64,000 nt of DNA from Flavobacterium zepuense (GCF_007097145.1 NZ_VJVZ01000003.1:186001-250000); one strand, 5' to 3'. Shown: positions 9,082-17,548, numbered from the stretch's first letter. The notes: generated from the sequence alone by a model not told the origin. Numbers and translations: made by a program.

Positions 9082-10068
9082 TTAGGCTTCTTCCTTTTCA
9101 GGAAATACTACCGATGCCAGCACCGATAACAAAAGTACACTACCAACCACTATTAATGATGTGATAGACTCGATATGGTATATTGGTGATATTACCATTT
9201 TTACCCCAATGAAAGACAGGATGATAGCCAAACCGTATTTTAATTTGCTGAATAAATGGATAAAGTTTGCCAGTAAAAAATACAGTGCCCTTAAACCTAA
9301 TATCGCAAAAATATTAGAGGTATACAGGATAAAAGGATCATCTGGTGCGATGGCAAAAATTGCAGGGATGGAATCTACCGCGAATAAAAGGTCGGTAAAT
9401 TCTATTACACCAACTACTACAAGCAATGGTGTAGCCAGCTTTTTGCCATTTTCTATCGTAAAGAATTTATCTTTATCGTAGCCTTTACTTACGTTAAAGA
9501 ATTTGTGCACTACCCTTGCACCCGGGCTCTTGTTAAAGTCTTTATTTTCATCATCATCGTCCTCGGCAAAAGCCGATTTAATACCCGCGTAGATAAGAAA
9601 GATACCAAACAGGGTAAGGATAACATTTACTTTAAGCATGTGGCCCCAGGCTTCAAATTCGGGAAGGTAGGTAAGCTTAATAAGCCCCACCCCACTGAAA
9701 ATGAATACCGCCCTAAGCACCAACGCCCCTATAATACCCCAAAACAGCACTTTATGGTGGTTTTCTTTAGGTACGTTAAAAAACCCAAACACGAGTATAA
9801 ACACAAAAAGGTTATCTACAGAGAGGGCTTTTTCTATCCAGTAGGCACTCTGAAACTGGGAGAATTTTTCTACCCCGGCATAGTAATAAACCACACCACT
9901 AAAGGCCATAGAAAGGCTTATCCATACAAGCGACCAGGTTACGGCCTCTTTGTTGGTTACCACATGGCTACCTTTGTTAAAAACGCCAAGGTCTAACAGC
10001 AGCATTATTACCACAACTACGGCAAAAATGCCTATTAAGCCAGGATGACTAATTAAGTTATTATCCAC
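9082..10068 (-). CDS. TerC/Alx-family integral membrane protein
   Basis: Polytopic membrane protein of 328 aa, about nine hydrophobic segments. It carries the family signatures EKALSVDNLFVFILVF (near residue 84) and EFTDLLFAVDSIPAIFAI (near 222), whose acidic residues lie in the membrane. TerC/Alx proteins work in tellurite resistance, manganese export and metalation of exported enzymes. A cytoplasmic acidic loop DDDDENKD lies in the middle. The start is a GTG; no upstream in-frame ATG is present. It is the last gene of the ter cluster, 54 bp after the final terD. Confidence 0.93.
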   Translation of the reverse strand: MDNNLISHPGLIGIFAVVVVIMLLLDLGVFNKGSHVVTNKEAVTWSLVWISLSMAFSGVVYYYAGVEKFSQFQSAYWIEKALSVDNLFVFILVFGFFNVPKENHHKVLFWGIIGALVLRAVFIFSGVGLIKLTYLPEFEAWGHMLKVNVILTLFGIFLIYAGIKSAFAEDDDDENKDFNKSPGARVVHKFFNVSKGYDKDKFFTIENGKKLATPLLVVVGVIEFTDLLFAVDSIPAIFAIAPDDPFILYTSNIFAILGLRALYFLLANFIHLFSKLKYGLAIILSFIGVKMVISPIYHIESITSLIVVGSVLLLSVLASVVFPEKEEA

Positions 10069-10122
10069 TTTATTTTTTTATTGATTATTAATTTGCGTTG
10101 TTTATTGATATGCAATTAATTT

Positions 10123-10785
10123 TTAAAGATACGATTTTACAATGCGCTGCACCGTTTGCCCCAAAAAAGTATCTTCGGTTGGGTCGCCAATAGCGCTAAA
10201 TTTCCATTCGCCATCCCTTTTATATAGCTTGCCCATAATTATAGAGCGTTTGCCAGAATATTGCCCTTCGGCAGAAACGTTATACGATGCAAACTCCGAT
10301 ACTACTTTTGTAGGCGTACCCTCATACATTCTTATTTTAGAATACGGTATTTGAGAAAAATCTTCTTTACCGGCATTGTTTAAAAAGAAGAAAATCTGGG
10401 TAACGTTTGGGTTTACCCTGTTTAGGTCTACCGTAATAATTTCGTTATCAAGGCCGTCATCGCCACCGGTATCGCCGGCAAGGTCGTCGCCGGTGTGTTT
10501 CATGGCACCGTCAGATGTTAGCAGCTTACCTTTTTGCAGGCCAAATTGCTTCAGTACTTCTTCGCGGTACAGCGGCGAATACAAATGATCTGTAACCTGG
10601 TTTTGCCCGTTCACTAATATACAGCTCAGGTCAAGGTCTATGCTTTTTACTTTCTTGCTAAGGCCTAAAAAGCCGCCTTTGGTTTCTATAGCGCCCCAGT
10701 TAACACCTACACAAAAATTGGTAAGGCTTTCGCCCGATGATTTTTTAAGGTCTATTTTCTGACCCTTAGTTAAATTAATTGCCAT
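10123..10785 (-). CDS. TerD-family stress protein (long form, 220 aa)
   Basis: Cytoplasmic calcium-binding beta-sandwich of the TerD family. It opens with MAINLTKGQKIDLKK, has the acidic ligand segments IDLDLSCILV and GDDGLDNEIITVDL, and ends with YKRDGEWKFSAIG. It belongs to the longer sub-type that shares CVGVNWGAIE with the gene at 13474. A roughly 20-residue extra segment (LYSPLYREEVLKQFG region) distinguishes it. Family knowledge: TerD proteins bind Ca2+ and act with TerC and TerB near the membrane in tellurite and chemical stress resistance. Confidence 0.93.
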   Translation of the reverse strand: MAINLTKGQKIDLKKSSGESLTNFCVGVNWGAIETKGGFLGLSKKVKSIDLDLSCILVNGQNQVTDHLYSPLYREEVLKQFGLQKGKLLTSDGAMKHTGDDLAGDTGGDDGLDNEIITVDLNRVNPNVTQIFFFLNNAGKEDFSQIPYSKIRMYEGTPTKVVSEFASYNVSAEGQYSGKRSIIMGKLYKRDGEWKFSAIGDPTEDTFLGQTVQRIVKSYL

Positions 10786-10808
10786 GGTTTGATTGTAGTT
10801 GTTAGTAA

Positions 10809-11363
10809 TTAATTATACTTATTTAAAAAGTCCTGAAGCCCGCCTTTCATGCCAGATCCTACCGCTTCAAACTTCCACTCGTTATTTCTTTTGTACAGCC
10901 TGCCAAACTCTACAGCAGTTTCTATAGAAAAATCTTCGTCAAGCTCATATTTTACAAGTTCAGAATTGTTTACACCATCTACAATACGGATGAACGAATT
11001 GCGTATCTGCCCAAAGTTCTGCCTTCTTTCTGCTGCCTGGTGTATGGTAACTACAAACGTAATTTCGGCTACATCGCTGCTAATTTTAGACAGGTCGATA
11101 ACAATTTTTTCATCATCGCCATCACCTTCGCCGGTAAGGCTGTCTCCGCTGTGGGTTACTGCGCCATCGGGCGTGGTAAGGTTGTTGTAAAATATAAAGT
11201 GGCTGTCGCTAACCAGTTTGCCGTTAGCGCCAAGCACAAATACCGATGCATCAAGGTCAAAACCCTCGCCAGTGTTGCTGCTGTTAGTATCCCAGCCTAA
11301 GCCTACGGTAAATTTTGGCGCGGCAATACTTTGCCTTTGGCCTTTTTCTAAATTTATTGCCAT
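10809..11363 (-). CDS. terD: TerD-family stress protein (short form, 184 aa)
   Basis: Canonical TerD, 184 aa, with KFTVGLGWDTN, FDLDASVFVLG, SGDSLTGEGDGDDEKIVIDL and YKRNNEWKFEAVGSG. The acidic clusters match the two Ca2+ sites known for the family. It is nearly collinear with the gene at 14087. It starts 4 bp after the unknown gene at 11368 and ends 23 bp before the next terD, so it is inside the operon. Confidence 0.94.
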   Translation of the reverse strand: MAINLEKGQRQSIAAPKFTVGLGWDTNSSNTGEGFDLDASVFVLGANGKLVSDSHFIFYNNLTTPDGAVTHSGDSLTGEGDGDDEKIVIDLSKISSDVAEITFVVTIHQAAERRQNFGQIRNSFIRIVDGVNNSELVKYELDEDFSIETAVEFGRLYKRNNEWKFEAVGSGMKGGLQDFLNKYN

Positions 11364-11367
11364 TGTT

Positions 11368-12342
11368 TTATTTTGTGATGTTTATGTTTAACATTGCCCT
11401 TAAAATATTGGTTTGCTCATCTACATTTTGCAGTTCCTCTAAAAAATCTACCCCGGATATCTTTTCCAGGTAGGCAGCCAGCACATTCTCTACATCATTG
11501 GGCATAGATGTTTTAATGGTACTCAGCTTTTCTTTTAGCTGCTCATTCTTTAATTTCATATCGGTAACAATACTCCCTTTGTTCGACAGGTTTTTAGAAA
11601 GGTCGGCAGTTTTAGCAACCTCATCATCTAAAAAATAAAACGCCTTAGTGTTGTTTACAAACACAAAACGGTCGTTACTGTCTACAAATTCGTACACCTC
11701 AGCATATTGGTTGTTGCAGCTTAAACCGCAGGCAAACTTAACCCTGAAATTAAGTATATTAAGCCTGCCCATAAGCTTGCGCTCAATTACGGCGTTGTTG
11801 CTTTCGTAGGTTTTTCGGCTTGCGCCGGAAGTTAACCTCTCAAACTGCTCCGTCCCTGTTTCACGGTAAAATTCCTGCCCCATGCGGGTAGAAAATGCCA
11901 AAACATCGCCCCATGCTATAAGATCCTGTTTGTTATCTGCTAAAAGGCTGTACAACTCTTTTAGTTTAACCGACACCTCCTGCGCATGCCTGCGTGCCTC
12001 CTGGATAAAGTTGCGGCCTTCGGTTTCCTTTTCCAGTTTTTTAATGAGGTCGTCGTTTATGTAGATCTCATCTGAAATCAAAAGATACTGCTGCTCCTTG
12101 GCTTTTTTTAGCTTTTGGAAGAGGTCTATAAGGCTCGTAGTGTATTGTACATGAAAGAGCTCCAGCTTGTTAATGTCGAGGTTTTTGTTGGATGCAAATA
12201 AATTATGGATAACATTAGTGCGGACTAATACCGCAAAAAGGTCTTTATGGTTAAAAAAGTTAGATAACATTTTTACCATCAATACATTTTTCTCGCTGTC
12301 CCTTATTACCCGGGCATATGTTTCGTCCTGCTCTTCTAACAT
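11368..12342 (-). CDS. Unknown ter-operon protein, 324 aa
   Basis: No domain recognised. It is soluble, without signal peptide or membrane helix. Mostly helical, with coiled-coil-like charged stretches (KKLEKETEGRNFIQEARRH and KLKNEQLKEKLSTIK) and a cysteine-containing middle part VKFACGLSCNNQYAEVYEF. It is too long and lacks the acidic motifs for TerB. Tight spacing (20 bp from telA, 4 bp to terD) makes membership of the ter operon certain. By position it may act with TelA, which is also a helical cytoplasmic protein. Confidence 0.85.
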   Translation of the reverse strand: MLEEQDETYARVIRDSEKNVLMVKMLSNFFNHKDLFAVLVRTNVIHNLFASNKNLDINKLELFHVQYTTSLIDLFQKLKKAKEQQYLLISDEIYINDDLIKKLEKETEGRNFIQEARRHAQEVSVKLKELYSLLADNKQDLIAWGDVLAFSTRMGQEFYRETGTEQFERLTSGASRKTYESNNAVIERKLMGRLNILNFRVKFACGLSCNNQYAEVYEFVDSNDRFVFVNNTKAFYFLDDEVAKTADLSKNLSNKGSIVTDMKLKNEQLKEKLSTIKTSMPNDVENVLAAYLEKISGVDFLEELQNVDEQTNILRAMLNINITK

Positions 12343-12362
12343 TTACTATGTAACTCCCTTCC

Positions 12363-13463
12363 CTAACTAATTACGCCTTTTTTAAGTTCGGCTTCAAGGT
12401 TTTGTAAGCCGGCATCAAGCTCGCGCCTGCTCTGAGCACCCTGCTCATGTATTTGTTTAACCTCGGTAAGCGTATCAATAAGCGACCTCGTAGTGGTTTT
12501 TAGCGTATCTAAAGATACCACAGTTTTCTCGTTCTCCTTTGCTACCTCTATACTGTTTGTTTTCAGCATTTCAGCATTTTTCAACAGGATGGTATTGGTG
12601 GTTTCGCTTACTTTTTTCTGAACTTCAATGTGCTGTTTTTGCCTTTGCAGGGCTACTGCAAGGGTTAGCTGGTTTTTCCAAACTGGCATTGTTGTAGTCA
12701 ATATGGTTTGTGCTTTCTCTGCAATAGAAGTGTTGTTGTTTTGCACTACCCTTATTTGCGCTAAAGATTGCAGCAATATAAAGCGAACCACCTTCATATC
12801 AGCCAGCCTTTTATCAAGGCGTGTAACAAAGTTACGCTTATCTGATATTTGGTAATCCTGGTAGTTAGCGGGGTTACCCTCCATAACAGCAAGTTCTTCG
12901 CTAAGTTCTTTAAACTTAAGCTGCCCTGCTATAATGTAACGCTCCAGGTCTTTAATAAGGCCCACATTGCTATCAAACATTGTTTGTAGCGCCGTGTTAT
13001 CTTTAACCGAGTTGATCATACCTGCCTTTACCTTATTGCTTATCCTGTCTACATTGGCAGTGATCTTATCATACTTTTGGAAAAGTTGTTTAACATCAAT
13101 AACCAATTTATTTAGTAACGGTATACCCGACAGGAACCTTTGAAAAGCGTTTTTATTAAGCTCATCTACATCTATGTAGTTAAGCTCGCCCAAAAGCTCG
13201 TTGATAAGGTTACCCACATCGCCGCCCTGCTGTGTTCTTACATTACTAAGAAACGTATCACTTTGCTTGGCAATGTTGTTTTGTATCTCGGCACCGTAGT
13301 TTAATATAGAGTTTACATCCGTTTCAGTCAGCTGGTTAGAAAGCGACTGGTACTGTACCGCATCGGCATCCGATATATTGGCCAGGTTTACATTGCCCTC
13401 TTTATCTATTGGGGCAGTTGTAATGTTAGCCGGAGCAGGAACAGGATTAATATTGTTTTCCAT
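12363..13463 (-). CDS. telA: Toxic-anion resistance protein TelA
   Basis: 366-aa cytoplasmic helical protein of the TelA/KlaA family. After a disordered Pro/Asn-rich start, the conserved core includes FLSGIPLLNKLVIDVKQLF (about residues 110-128), the ADMKVVRFILLQSLAQIRVVQ helix and TTMPVWKNQLTLAVALQRQKQ. TelA is associated with tellurite and other anion or antimicrobial resistance and regularly accompanies TerD. It sits between the two terD pairs, 10 bp from the upstream terD. Confidence 0.94.
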   Translation of the reverse strand: MENNINPVPAPANITTAPIDKEGNVNLANISDADAVQYQSLSNQLTETDVNSILNYGAEIQNNIAKQSDTFLSNVRTQQGGDVGNLINELLGELNYIDVDELNKNAFQRFLSGIPLLNKLVIDVKQLFQKYDKITANVDRISNKVKAGMINSVKDNTALQTMFDSNVGLIKDLERYIIAGQLKFKELSEELAVMEGNPANYQDYQISDKRNFVTRLDKRLADMKVVRFILLQSLAQIRVVQNNNTSIAEKAQTILTTTMPVWKNQLTLAVALQRQKQHIEVQKKVSETTNTILLKNAEMLKTNSIEVAKENEKTVVSLDTLKTTTRSLIDTLTEVKQIHEQGAQSRRELDAGLQNLEAELKKGVIS

Positions 13464-13473
13464 AATGTATTAT

Positions 13474-14082
13474 TTATAGGAAGTTTTGCTGAATTGTTTT
13501 GATGGTCTCCTCCAGTTTCCTGTCAGATGTTGGGTTACCGATGGCGTTAAATTTCCATTCGCCGTTCTTTTTGTAAAATACGCCAAGCACCATAGATACT
13601 GCGCCTTCAAAAGCTTTTTCGTTGGCAATATCGTATTTTGCAAATACCTCGCTCACGCGGGTTGGTGTACCTTCGTAAATCCTGATGGAAGCAAACGGAA
13701 TATCTTTAAAATCCTGCCCGCGGAAGCTGTTTATAAAAAACGCCACGTAATTGGTTTTAGGGTTAAGCTTAGAAAAATCTACCGTTATAACCTCGTTATC
13801 CAGTCCGTCATCACCGTTTAAGTCGCCCGTAAGGTCGTCTCCGCTGTGGCGGATAGCCTGGTCGTTACTTTTTAACTGGCGAAAGCTTACTGTATCTATA
13901 TTAACTTTATCTTCATCATAAATAGCGCAGCTGGCATCAAGGTCTACCGGCTCTTTTTTAGTGCCAAAAAATCCTTTTTTCTCTATTGCGCCCCAGTTAA
14001 CACCTACGCAAATATTTAATAATTTAGCTCCGCTGCTTTTTTCCAGGCTTATGCGTTGCCCTTTTTGTAAATTAATTGCCAT
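13474..14082 (-). CDS. TerD-family stress protein (long form, 202 aa)
   Basis: TerD paralog of the longer type: MAINLQKGQRISLEKSSG, CVGVNWGAIEKKG, VDLDASCAIYDED, HSGDDLTGDLNGDDGLDNE and YKKNGEWKFNAIG. The Asp clusters expected for Ca2+ binding are intact. It follows the short terD by 4 bp, giving the same short-long order as the pair at 10.1-11.4 kb. Confidence 0.93.
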   Translation of the reverse strand: MAINLQKGQRISLEKSSGAKLLNICVGVNWGAIEKKGFFGTKKEPVDLDASCAIYDEDKVNIDTVSFRQLKSNDQAIRHSGDDLTGDLNGDDGLDNEVITVDFSKLNPKTNYVAFFINSFRGQDFKDIPFASIRIYEGTPTRVSEVFAKYDIANEKAFEGAVSMVLGVFYKKNGEWKFNAIGNPTSDRKLEETIKTIQQNFL

Positions 14083-14086
14083 AATG

Positions 14087-14641
14087 TTAGTTGTATTTGT
14101 TTAAGTATTCCTGTAAACCACCGCGCTGGCCTGCGCCAACGGCTTCAAATTTCCACTCGTTGTTTCTTTTGTATATCCTGCCAAACTCTACAGCGGTTTC
14201 TATGCTAAAGTCCTCTTCAAGCTCGTACTTTACAAGTTCGGTATTGTTTGCGGCATCTATAATGCGCACAAAAGAGTTGCGCACCTGGCCAAAGTTTTGT
14301 TTGCGGGCATCGGCATCGTGTATGGTTACCACAATACAAAGCTCTGTAACCCTTGGGTCTATTTTGCTAAGGTCTACGTGTATTTGCTCATCATCGCCAT
14401 CGCCATCGCCGGTAAGGTTATCGCCGGTGTGCTCTACAGCTTCATCGGGCGATTTTGTGTTATTATAGAATACAAAAAATTCATCGGCAAGGAGCTTTTT
14501 GTTCTCTCCCATAATAAATACCGATGCATCAAGGTCGAACGCAGTTCCTGTTGAAGATGCATTTACATCCCAACCAAGGCCAATGGTAAATTTTGGCGCA
14601 TTAAGCGTTTCGCGCTGACCCTTCTGTAAATTGATAGCCAT
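14087..14641 (-). CDS. terD: TerD-family stress protein (short form, 184 aa)
   Basis: Canonical TerD with KFTIGLGWDVN, FDLDASVFIMG, HTGDNLTGDGDGDDEQIHVDL and YKRNNEWKFEAVGAG. It is the first TerD in the operon. Its first 41 bp overlap the end of the phosphoribosyltransferase gene in another frame, implying translational coupling. The start is fixed by the conserved MAINLQKGQ. Confidence 0.94.
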   Translation of the reverse strand: MAINLQKGQRETLNAPKFTIGLGWDVNASSTGTAFDLDASVFIMGENKKLLADEFFVFYNNTKSPDEAVEHTGDNLTGDGDGDDEQIHVDLSKIDPRVTELCIVVTIHDADARKQNFGQVRNSFVRIIDAANNTELVKYELEEDFSIETAVEFGRIYKRNNEWKFEAVGAGQRGGLQEYLNKYN

Positions 14642-15470
14642 AATTATTTGTTTTTTTGTTGGTTAAACTTTTATTTATAAACTCCAGGTTATCTCTGTAG
14701 TCGTTTATTGTATGATAATTGTTGCTCACAGCCAGCCTAAAAAGCTCCTGTTGCCTATTAGTCGTTACTTGTGCCAAAAGTGTTACAATGTCTTCCCTGT
14801 CTAATTTTAAAATATATTTTACCGTGCGGGTATTAAACACAAAAGAAGCCCCGTTAATTATGTGGCTAAGGCTCTCTACATCCTTAACATAAAAGTAGTT
14901 ATAATAATTTTCTATATTAGGGTGAATGTCTTTATTAACAAGCTCGGCAAAGTAAACAAATACAAATTCGCCCTGCACCCCATGCTGATCCAGTATTTTT
15001 TTTACTATATGCTCGTGGCTGCCGGTTATTTTAATATCATCCATAAACAGGCACAGCTTGTTGCTAATGTAATTACTGTCTATATAATAGGTATCGTTAG
15101 CTATAAGCTTTACCCTATCGGTAAAATCAAGGTTGCCATAATCCGTAGTATAGGTTTGGTTACGGTATATTTTGCTTTCGGCCAGTGCTTTTTTGTTGTG
15201 GGTGTATAAAAACTCGTTCATCCTGGCCTTAAAATGAAAGCTTAGGTAGTTGGATGCCGTAGGTATTGCAAGGTACGGGCTTGGCAGTATCACGATCTCA
15301 TCGTGAGCCAAAATCAGGTCGGCATGTTTTTGTATAAATCCTTCAAAAAGCTCATCGGCAAATTTTTCAGCAAGGGCATCATCGCCAAATTTAAACTTGC
15401 TATATTCTGCCTCACTAAACGGGCAATTATTTTTATCGGTAATTTTATGCAGGCTGTAAGTTAGGTTCAT
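14601..15470 (-). CDS. Ter-associated phosphoribosyltransferase-fold protein
   Basis: 289-aa cytoplasmic protein. The type-I PRTase PRPP loop is visible as LFMDDIKITGSHEH (about residues 142-155), with EIVILPSPYLAIPTAS upstream as the expected loop after the first strand. Comparative genomics of Ter systems (Anantharaman, Iyer and Aravind) describes PRTase, HAD and ATP-grasp genes as a module predicted to make a nucleoside-like metabolite. Here it overlaps the HAD gene by 26 bp and terD by 41 bp. No ATP-grasp gene is in the window. The actual substrate is unknown. Confidence 0.82.
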   Translation of the reverse strand: MNLTYSLHKITDKNNCPFSEAEYSKFKFGDDALAEKFADELFEGFIQKHADLILAHDEIVILPSPYLAIPTASNYLSFHFKARMNEFLYTHNKKALAESKIYRNQTYTTDYGNLDFTDRVKLIANDTYYIDSNYISNKLCLFMDDIKITGSHEHIVKKILDQHGVQGEFVFVYFAELVNKDIHPNIENYYNYFYVKDVESLSHIINGASFVFNTRTVKYILKLDREDIVTLLAQVTTNRQQELFRLAVSNNYHTINDYRDNLEFINKSLTNKKTNNYGYQFTEGSARNA

Positions 15471-16152
15471 TTACGGGAGCGTTAATAATTAAGTGGGCAT
15501 CAAAACCAAAAGCGAGGGCGCCGTCATAATCGCTTATGCGGTTATCGCCAACATGCAATACCTCGTTTTTTGCAATGGTGCCAATGGCGGCTATGTTGTT
15601 GTAAGTGTGTTGGTAAATACCTGCAGAAGGCTTAGAAAACCCTGCCTCATCTGAATATATCTGAAAGTTAAAAACATCATCCAGGCCGTAATGTGCAAGC
15701 ACCTTGCGCAAAGAGCTGCCTTTTATAAAAGCGGTGTTGCTAAGTATGTTCATGGTTTTGCCTTCTGCTTTTAGCTGCTGTAAGGCCTGCGGAATATCAT
15801 TATCCAGCAAAACCGGCTTGTACTGCAATAGCAGGTTGTGTGTCTGGGCGTAAAAATCTTCCAGCTTTGGCCTGTCTATGGTTTCTATATCTACGGCAAG
15901 GGCATCTAATATAAGGTAGTAAATTTCGAAGGTATCAAAATTGCGGCCTACCTTTTCGTTAATGCTGTTGGTAAGAATGTCAAATTTCCTGATAATCGCA
16001 GCAACCTCTTCAATAGGTTTATTTATAGCAAAGTAGTTTTTGAATAAAAGGTTTCTGTGGGTTTTAAATTCCGGGTGCGATTTAATGAGGGTTAGCCATA
16101 AATCGAATGAAATATGCTTGTATTTATATAATTTCGGTATCCATTGCATCAT
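15445..16152 (-). CDS. HAD-superfamily hydrolase of the ter operon
   Basis: 235-aa HAD phosphatase-like enzyme. Motif I is FDLWLTL, with nucleophile Asp but Trp in place of the usual second Asp, a variant seen in several HAD subgroups. Motif II is LSNT, motif III the Lys in FSKPSAGIY, and motif IV GDNRISDYDGA. It is the first gene of the ter operon, and a TATATTTA box at 16185-16192 may be its promoter. It is probably a phosphatase acting with the adjoining phosphoribosyltransferase; the altered motif I leaves activity open. Confidence 0.85.
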   Translation of the reverse strand: MMQWIPKLYKYKHISFDLWLTLIKSHPEFKTHRNLLFKNYFAINKPIEEVAAIIRKFDILTNSINEKVGRNFDTFEIYYLILDALAVDIETIDRPKLEDFYAQTHNLLLQYKPVLLDNDIPQALQQLKAEGKTMNILSNTAFIKGSSLRKVLAHYGLDDVFNFQIYSDEAGFSKPSAGIYQHTYNNIAAIGTIAKNEVLHVGDNRISDYDGALAFGFDAHLIINAPVNEPNLQPA

Positions 16153-16184
16153 GCTCTTATATCATTTGAATATATAAATGAGGG

Positions 16185-16192
16185 TAAATATA
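16185..16192 (-). promoter_or_regulatory. Candidate ter operon -7 box
   Basis: Minus-strand TATATTTA, one base off TAnnTTTG, about 35 bp before the first ter gene. The weak match and AT-rich surroundings keep this tentative. Confidence 0.4.
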
Positions 16193-16283
16193 AAATTTTA
16201 TCTTTTTTAATGCAATACAAATCACCATTATCCATTATCAAAATTATTAATTTAACTTTACAGAACCTTTAAATTTAAACACT

Positions 16284-16649
16284 ATGAGCACAACAATACT
16301 GGGACTAAGAACTGTAGGTTATAAAGTTAGCGATATCGATAAAGCAAAAGCATGGTACACCGCTGCCTTTAAGACACAACCTTATTTTGATGAGCCTTTT
16401 TATGTAGGCTTTAATATTGCGGGATACGAACTGGGGCTGCAGCCCGATGAGGCCGTTACCGGAGACAATGTGGTTACCTATTGGGGTGTTGAAGACATTC
16501 AGGCAGAATACGATCATTTTTTAAGCTTGGGCGCTACAGAACATGAAGCACCTCAAAACGTGGGCGGCGAAATTATAGTGGCATCGGTAAAAGATGAATG
16601 GGGTAACGTTATTGGCCTTATATACAATCCTCAATTTAAACTACCTTAA
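16284..16649 (+). CDS. VOC-superfamily (glyoxalase-like) protein
   Basis: 121-aa single vicinal-oxygen-chelate domain: an N-terminal KVSDIDKAKAWYTAAF helix, VGFNIAGYELGLQPDE, VEDIQAEYDHFLSLGA, and C-terminal VKDEWGNVIGLIYNP. The domain binds a divalent metal in a dimer, and members act in aldehyde detoxification, dioxygenation or antibiotic binding. Substrate is not predictable. The stop codon is one base before the next start, so the pair is co-translated. Confidence 0.88.
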   Translation: MSTTILGLRTVGYKVSDIDKAKAWYTAAFKTQPYFDEPFYVGFNIAGYELGLQPDEAVTGDNVVTYWGVEDIQAEYDHFLSLGATEHEAPQNVGGEIIVASVKDEWGNVIGLIYNPQFKLP

Positions 16650-16650
16650 A

Positions 16651-17193
16651 ATGCTAAGCCCGGCGCTATATTTTACTAAAGATGGCAAGGAAGTTATTAT
16701 CCGCCCTGCCGTGCCCCATGATGCGCTTAAACTTTTAGAACTTAAAAAGAGCTATATTAAAAATACCCGCACTATTCCGCTATATGAGTATGAATACAAA
16801 AACACCATACAGCAGGAAAAGGAGCTTATAGAAAAATACATTGCCGAAAGTAATAGCCTGCTCTTAGTTGCAGAACATGGCAACAACCTTATTGGCAACC
16901 TGGATTTGACAGGCAGCCTGCGCAAAAAAATGCACCACACCGCTATGCTTGGTATGGGCGTAGCCTATAATTGGCAAAACCGTAAAGTGGGTGGTTTCCT
17001 CATTAAAAGTGCCCTGCAATGGGCGGTTACTAAAAGTTTGCTGCGCATCATTTGGCTGGAAGTATACAGTACCAATGCGGCCGGCATTCGCCTGTACGAA
17101 AAATGTGGTTTTGAAACCTGCGGCTTTATTAAAGACTTTTTTAATGAAGATATTCCTGCCGATAAAATCACGATGGTTAAGTACCTAGAATAG
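16651..17193 (+). CDS. GNAT-family N-acetyltransferase
   Basis: 180-aa acetyl-CoA-dependent acetyltransferase. The acetyl-CoA loop region reads GVAYNWQNRKVGGFLIKSAL, followed by IIWLEVYSTNAAGIRLYEKCGF, the hallmark of the RimI/RimJ-like group. The ATG at 16651 (MLSPALYFTKDGKEVIIRPA) is preferred: it lies 1 bp after the previous stop and begins the domain. The acceptor is unknown. Confidence 0.88.
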   Translation: MLSPALYFTKDGKEVIIRPAVPHDALKLLELKKSYIKNTRTIPLYEYEYKNTIQQEKELIEKYIAESNSLLLVAEHGNNLIGNLDLTGSLRKKMHHTAMLGMGVAYNWQNRKVGGFLIKSALQWAVTKSLLRIIWLEVYSTNAAGIRLYEKCGFETCGFIKDFFNEDIPADKITMVKYLE

Positions 17194-17407
17194 TACTTAC
17201 ATAAACCTTATTCTTCAATTTTATTACAGCTTTAAAATTTTCGTTACACGAAACTTCTCTCTTGTTGCAAATCTCAGTTTTAAATATTAAAATTTTATTA
17301 AAAAAAAGAACTGGTAAGCTTATTATTGGTAATTTCAAACCGTAATACTAAGAAAATTACAATTTTGAAGCATAAAAACAGTATTTAAACCAGAAAACAT
17401 TCACGAT

Positions 17408-17548
17408 ATGAAACTGCTTAAATTTTTCCTTGCAGCAATTGCCGGATTTGGGCTTATTAAATTCTTTGGCTATTTTAACGAAGATGAGCTTAATGATGAG
17501 AAGGAACATGATTTGTACGACGAGGAAGAATATCCTTTATTTGTATAA
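17408..17548 (+). CDS. Small membrane-associated protein, 46 aa
   Basis: A short open frame with normal codon use. It has a hydrophobic N-terminal helix (MKLLKFFLAAIAGFGLIKFF) and a strongly acidic tail (NEDELNDEKEHDLYDEEEY). This amphipathic single-helix plus acid tail layout looks like a genuine small protein rather than chance. A hairpin follows at 17575-17598. No homolog recalled. The stretch before it (17194-17407) holds no other gene. Confidence 0.55.
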   Translation: MKLLKFFLAAIAGFGLIKFFGYFNEDELNDEKEHDLYDEEEYPLFV

